Shown here in pieces: positions 5,826 through 7,014 of a DNA stretch of 7,014 nucleotides. The stretch comes from Pseudomonadota bacterium (GTDB lineage Bacteria; Pseudomonadota; Gammaproteobacteria; Burkholderiales; Thiobacillaceae). A program made the translations under genes and the position numbers. The stretch spans positions 1 through 7,014 of the forward strand of contig JAKACL010000156.1 in the NCBI GenBank assembly GCA_021821425.1. The letters run 5' to 3'. A model generated the notes under the pieces. The model was given only the letters and a program-made list of their open reading frames with translations. It was not told the origin of the DNA and did not search any database. Each line of letters starts with the position of its first letter. Within the stretch, counting starts at the first letter, position 1.

Positions 5826-6512
5826 ATGCCGAATGAGTTGAATGGCGGTGAGCCGCTAGATGTGAGCATGAAAACTTTGCGATTGCGTCCGGGTATTGTT
5901 CTGAATATTCAGAGAATGCGTCAAGGCGCGCCGGTGATCGGCGCGAAATTCATCGCGGCCATCGAAGGCAAGGGCGTGATGCTGACGCCCAGCGACATGG
6001 ACGGCCACAAGTCGGAAATCATCGTGGGCGAGGAATACTTGATTCAAGGTTTCACCGGCCAGACCGATTTCTCTTTCGCTGCGCCGGTCTTGAAAGTGTT
6101 CACCGCGCCATTTGCCCATGCGCTCTTTGCTTACCCGCCCACGGTAAAAGCAAAGGCGGTGCGCAAATCGATGCGGATGAAAACGGTCCTGTCCGCAACA
6201 ATCTCGCCCCGTGGCCAGGAAAATCCGCTCGAGGTCTCGATTGTCGATCTGAGCGTTGACGGCGCCATGATTTCATCGCCCGAATTCCTGGGGGGTGTTG
6301 GCAATCTCTTCGACCTGGTTATACCAATCACATTTGATGACGTGCACACCAGTCTCCATATCGTGGCCAAGCTTCGCCACAGGACAAGCCCGGGCAATGA
6401 AGAGGGCAGGATCGGCTTGTCTTTCGAGAATTTGTCCCTGGAGCACAAGCTGCTTTTGAATTATTTTCTCGGCACGATCACAGAAGAAAATTCTTTCGTC
6501 GTTGAGCTCTAG
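5826..6512 (+). CDS. YcgR-like PilZ-domain cyclic di-GMP receptor
   Basis: A 228-residue cytoplasmic protein with the two-domain layout of YcgR flagellar-brake proteins. The N-terminal YcgR-type domain spans about 15-107 (TLRLRPGIVLNIQ, GEEYLIQGFTGQTDFSFAAPVLK) and the C-terminal PilZ domain about 110-215. The c-di-GMP-binding motif is complete: RKSMR (113-117, RxxxR) and DLSVDG (141-146, DxSxxG), followed by the RIGLSF strand (195-200). In E. coli and relatives such proteins bind the flagellar motor when c-di-GMP rises; some relatives act on other surface functions, and no flagellar gene lies nearby. I chose the ATG at 5826 with AGAGGT upstream: the frame continues 79 codons further up but that part is Arg/Cys/Gly-rich and unlike the family. 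A diguanylate cyclase sits at the other end of the window. Confidence 0.93.
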   Translation: MPNELNGGEPLDVSMKTLRLRPGIVLNIQRMRQGAPVIGAKFIAAIEGKGVMLTPSDMDGHKSEIIVGEEYLIQGFTGQTDFSFAAPVLKVFTAPFAHALFAYPPTVKAKAVRKSMRMKTVLSATISPRGQENPLEVSIVDLSVDGAMISSPEFLGGVGNLFDLVIPITFDDVHTSLHIVAKLRHRTSPGNEEGRIGLSFENLSLEHKLLLNYFLGTITEENSFVVEL

Positions 6513-6551
6513 CTGCGATGTTTCAACAGGGTGTTCACCCGGAAGGATCTG

Positions 6552-6733
6552 GGAGAACACGAGCAAGTCGCTCTGGCGCTGGTTGATTGCGCTGGAGGGT
6601 CGGCGTCGTCAATCCTGCCCCCATCAAGGGTTTCGCTCAAAGCAAGTTGGCGCGCAACCAGGCCGACCGAGCAGATGCGGCCTGGCGGGCGCGCTTCTGT
6701 GCTGCCATGCGCCCCAGCGCGTGGACGCCGCCT
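6552..6733 (+). pseudogene. IS110-family transposase fragment, frameshifted and truncated
   Basis: From 6599 the frame reads VGVVNPAPIKGFAQSKLARN then QADRADA, ARFCAAMRPSAWTPP. This matches the well-known IS110 core (VSVVNPxxIKAFAQSxLxRNKTDxxDAxLIARFC...P-AWTPP), including the two Asp residues of the ADRADA step that belong to the DEDD active site. The preceding part, EHEQVALALVDCAGG (6558-6599), fits the segment just before VSVVNP but lies in another frame, so a frameshift falls at about 6597-6600. The first ~60 residues and everything after AWTPP are missing; the LI before ARFC has become WR. It is a non-functional relic of roughly 60 codons; a full IS110 transposase is usually above 300 residues. 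Confidence 0.75.
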
Positions 6734-6783
6734 GTCGCCAGAGACATACATAAAAAACTCCAAGCAAAACAATCTATTGGACG

Positions 6784-6836
6784 CACACGCCGAGCCGTGT
6801 GTCGCCCCATGGAGACAAATGGGGTCTGCTTTTGTC
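6784..6836. repeat. Cluster of overlapping inverted repeats
   Basis: Three perfect 6-base stems occur within 53 bases: CACACG (6784-6789) / CGTGTG (6796-6801), CCCCAT (6805-6810) / ATGGGG (6819-6824), and GACAAA (6814-6819) / TTTGTC (6831-6836). The last two share base 6819 and interlock, so they cannot both form. They lie between the transposase relic and the last gene. This may be the end of a mobile element or a structured leader. Confidence 0.4.
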
Positions 6837-6929
6837 CAGCGTATTTCGCCCGGCGTGGGTCTGGATGGCGCAAGGCATTGATTATTCGCCTGAAATTGAA
6901 CTGGCACATTTGTCGCTAAGCATGACAAT

Positions 6930-6945
6930 GAATGCATCTGCATTC
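6930..6945. promoter_or_regulatory. Perfect palindrome, candidate operator
   Basis: GAATGCA (6930-6936), TC, TGCATTC (6939-6945) is a perfect 7+2+7 palindrome. Beyond one mismatched pair, AA at 6927-6928 pairs with TT at 6947-6948. It lies 29 bases before the ATG at 6975, where a repressor could cover the promoter or the ribosome-binding region. It is only loosely similar to a Fur box and has an even rather than odd centre. Confidence 0.45.
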
Positions 6946-6974
6946 GTTAATCCACTTCATCCAAGGAGATTGCA

Positions 6975-7014
6975 ATGACACCTTCCCGTTACCTCACTCA
7001 TCGCGTACTGGTTC
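6975..7014 (+). CDS. Start of a protein-coding gene, truncated by the window end
   Basis: An ATG at 6975 preceded by AAGGAG (6963-6968) with 6-base spacing opens a frame, MTPSRYLTHRVLV, that stays open to the window edge. Thirteen residues are too few to identify a family. The strong ribosome site and the palindrome just upstream argue that it is a real, regulated gene. Confidence 0.65.
   Translation, partial: MTPSRYLTHRVLV

Larger units (their letters stand above)
6513..6974. other. Intergenic region with transposase remnant and dense inverted repeats
   Basis: These 462 bases hold no intact gene. The first half contains a degraded IS110-family transposase fragment (about 6552-6733). Base composition turns AT-rich from about 6745. 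A cluster of overlapping inverted repeats lies at 6784-6836, a perfect 7-base-arm palindrome at 6930-6945, and a good ribosome site at 6963-6968 for the gene at 6975. Just after the PilZ stop, GGGTG-TT-CACCC (6529-6540) is a short palindrome without a T-run. Confidence 0.6.

Noticed and set aside
5589..6512. Longer version of the PilZ protein starting at 5589
   Set aside because: The added 79 residues are Cys/Arg/Gly-rich, unlike the YcgR family, and run through palindrome copy B; the ATG at 5826 has a good ribosome site.
6927..6948. Fur box before the last gene
   Set aside because: The palindrome has an even centre and a GC-containing core that fits the Fur consensus poorly; kept only as an unnamed operator candidate.
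1..7014. CRISPR array, rRNA or prophage attachment site
   Set aside because: No regularly spaced direct repeats, no conserved RNA-gene sequence and no tRNA-anchored direct repeats were seen.

Overview
The window reads as a stretch of chromosome from a GC-rich proteobacterium, most likely a betaproteobacterium. This is inference from protein-family flavour, codon use and gene mix, not from a marker gene. A phosphoribulokinase-family gene and a DsrC/TusE paralog would fit a sulfur-oxidising or otherwise autotrophic lineage. The kinase type also occurs in non-autotrophs such as E. coli (PrkB), so lifestyle is not settled.

Layout. (1) 18-1241, minus: a membrane diguanylate cyclase with intact GGEEF and an RxxD inhibitory site. 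(2) 1402-2352, plus, divergent from it: a phosphoribulokinase-family kinase with an altered P-loop, altered sugar-phosphate-binding residues and a charged insertion. (3) 2353-2737: a gene-poor stretch holding a REP-like palindrome and a decayed minus-strand fragment of what looks like a DUF2846 lipoprotein. (4) 2738-4592, plus: an ECF sigma factor (TTG start), its membrane anti-sigma factor of RskA type (ATGA overlap) and an exported DUF3455 protein, closed by a strong hairpin terminator at 4609-4638 that can serve both strands. (5) 4669-5286, minus: a small unknown protein and a DsrC/TusE-family protein that has lost both C-terminal redox cysteines. (6) 5287-5825: a long intergenic region with an 8-bp-arm dyad, a second copy of the REP-like palindrome and a doubtful small ORF. 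(7) 5826-6512, plus: a YcgR-like PilZ protein with a complete c-di-GMP motif. (8) 6513-6974: a frameshifted IS110-family transposase remnant, then a patch of overlapping inverted repeats and a sharp palindrome before (9) a gene that starts at 6975 and leaves the window.

How the parts may work together. The sigma/anti-sigma/DUF3455 set looks like one envelope-stress module: the anti-sigma holds the sigma at the membrane and the exported protein is a likely regulon member. The cyclase and the PilZ protein are a c-di-GMP maker and a c-di-GMP reader about 4.6 kb apart; nothing shows that they form a pair. The most unusual items are the cysteine-less DsrC paralog with its small partner, the phosphoribulokinase homolog with changed active-site residues, and the dispersed palindrome family sharing an exact 15-base core between two intergenic regions. 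All family assignments are from motif recognition by eye; no database search was run.
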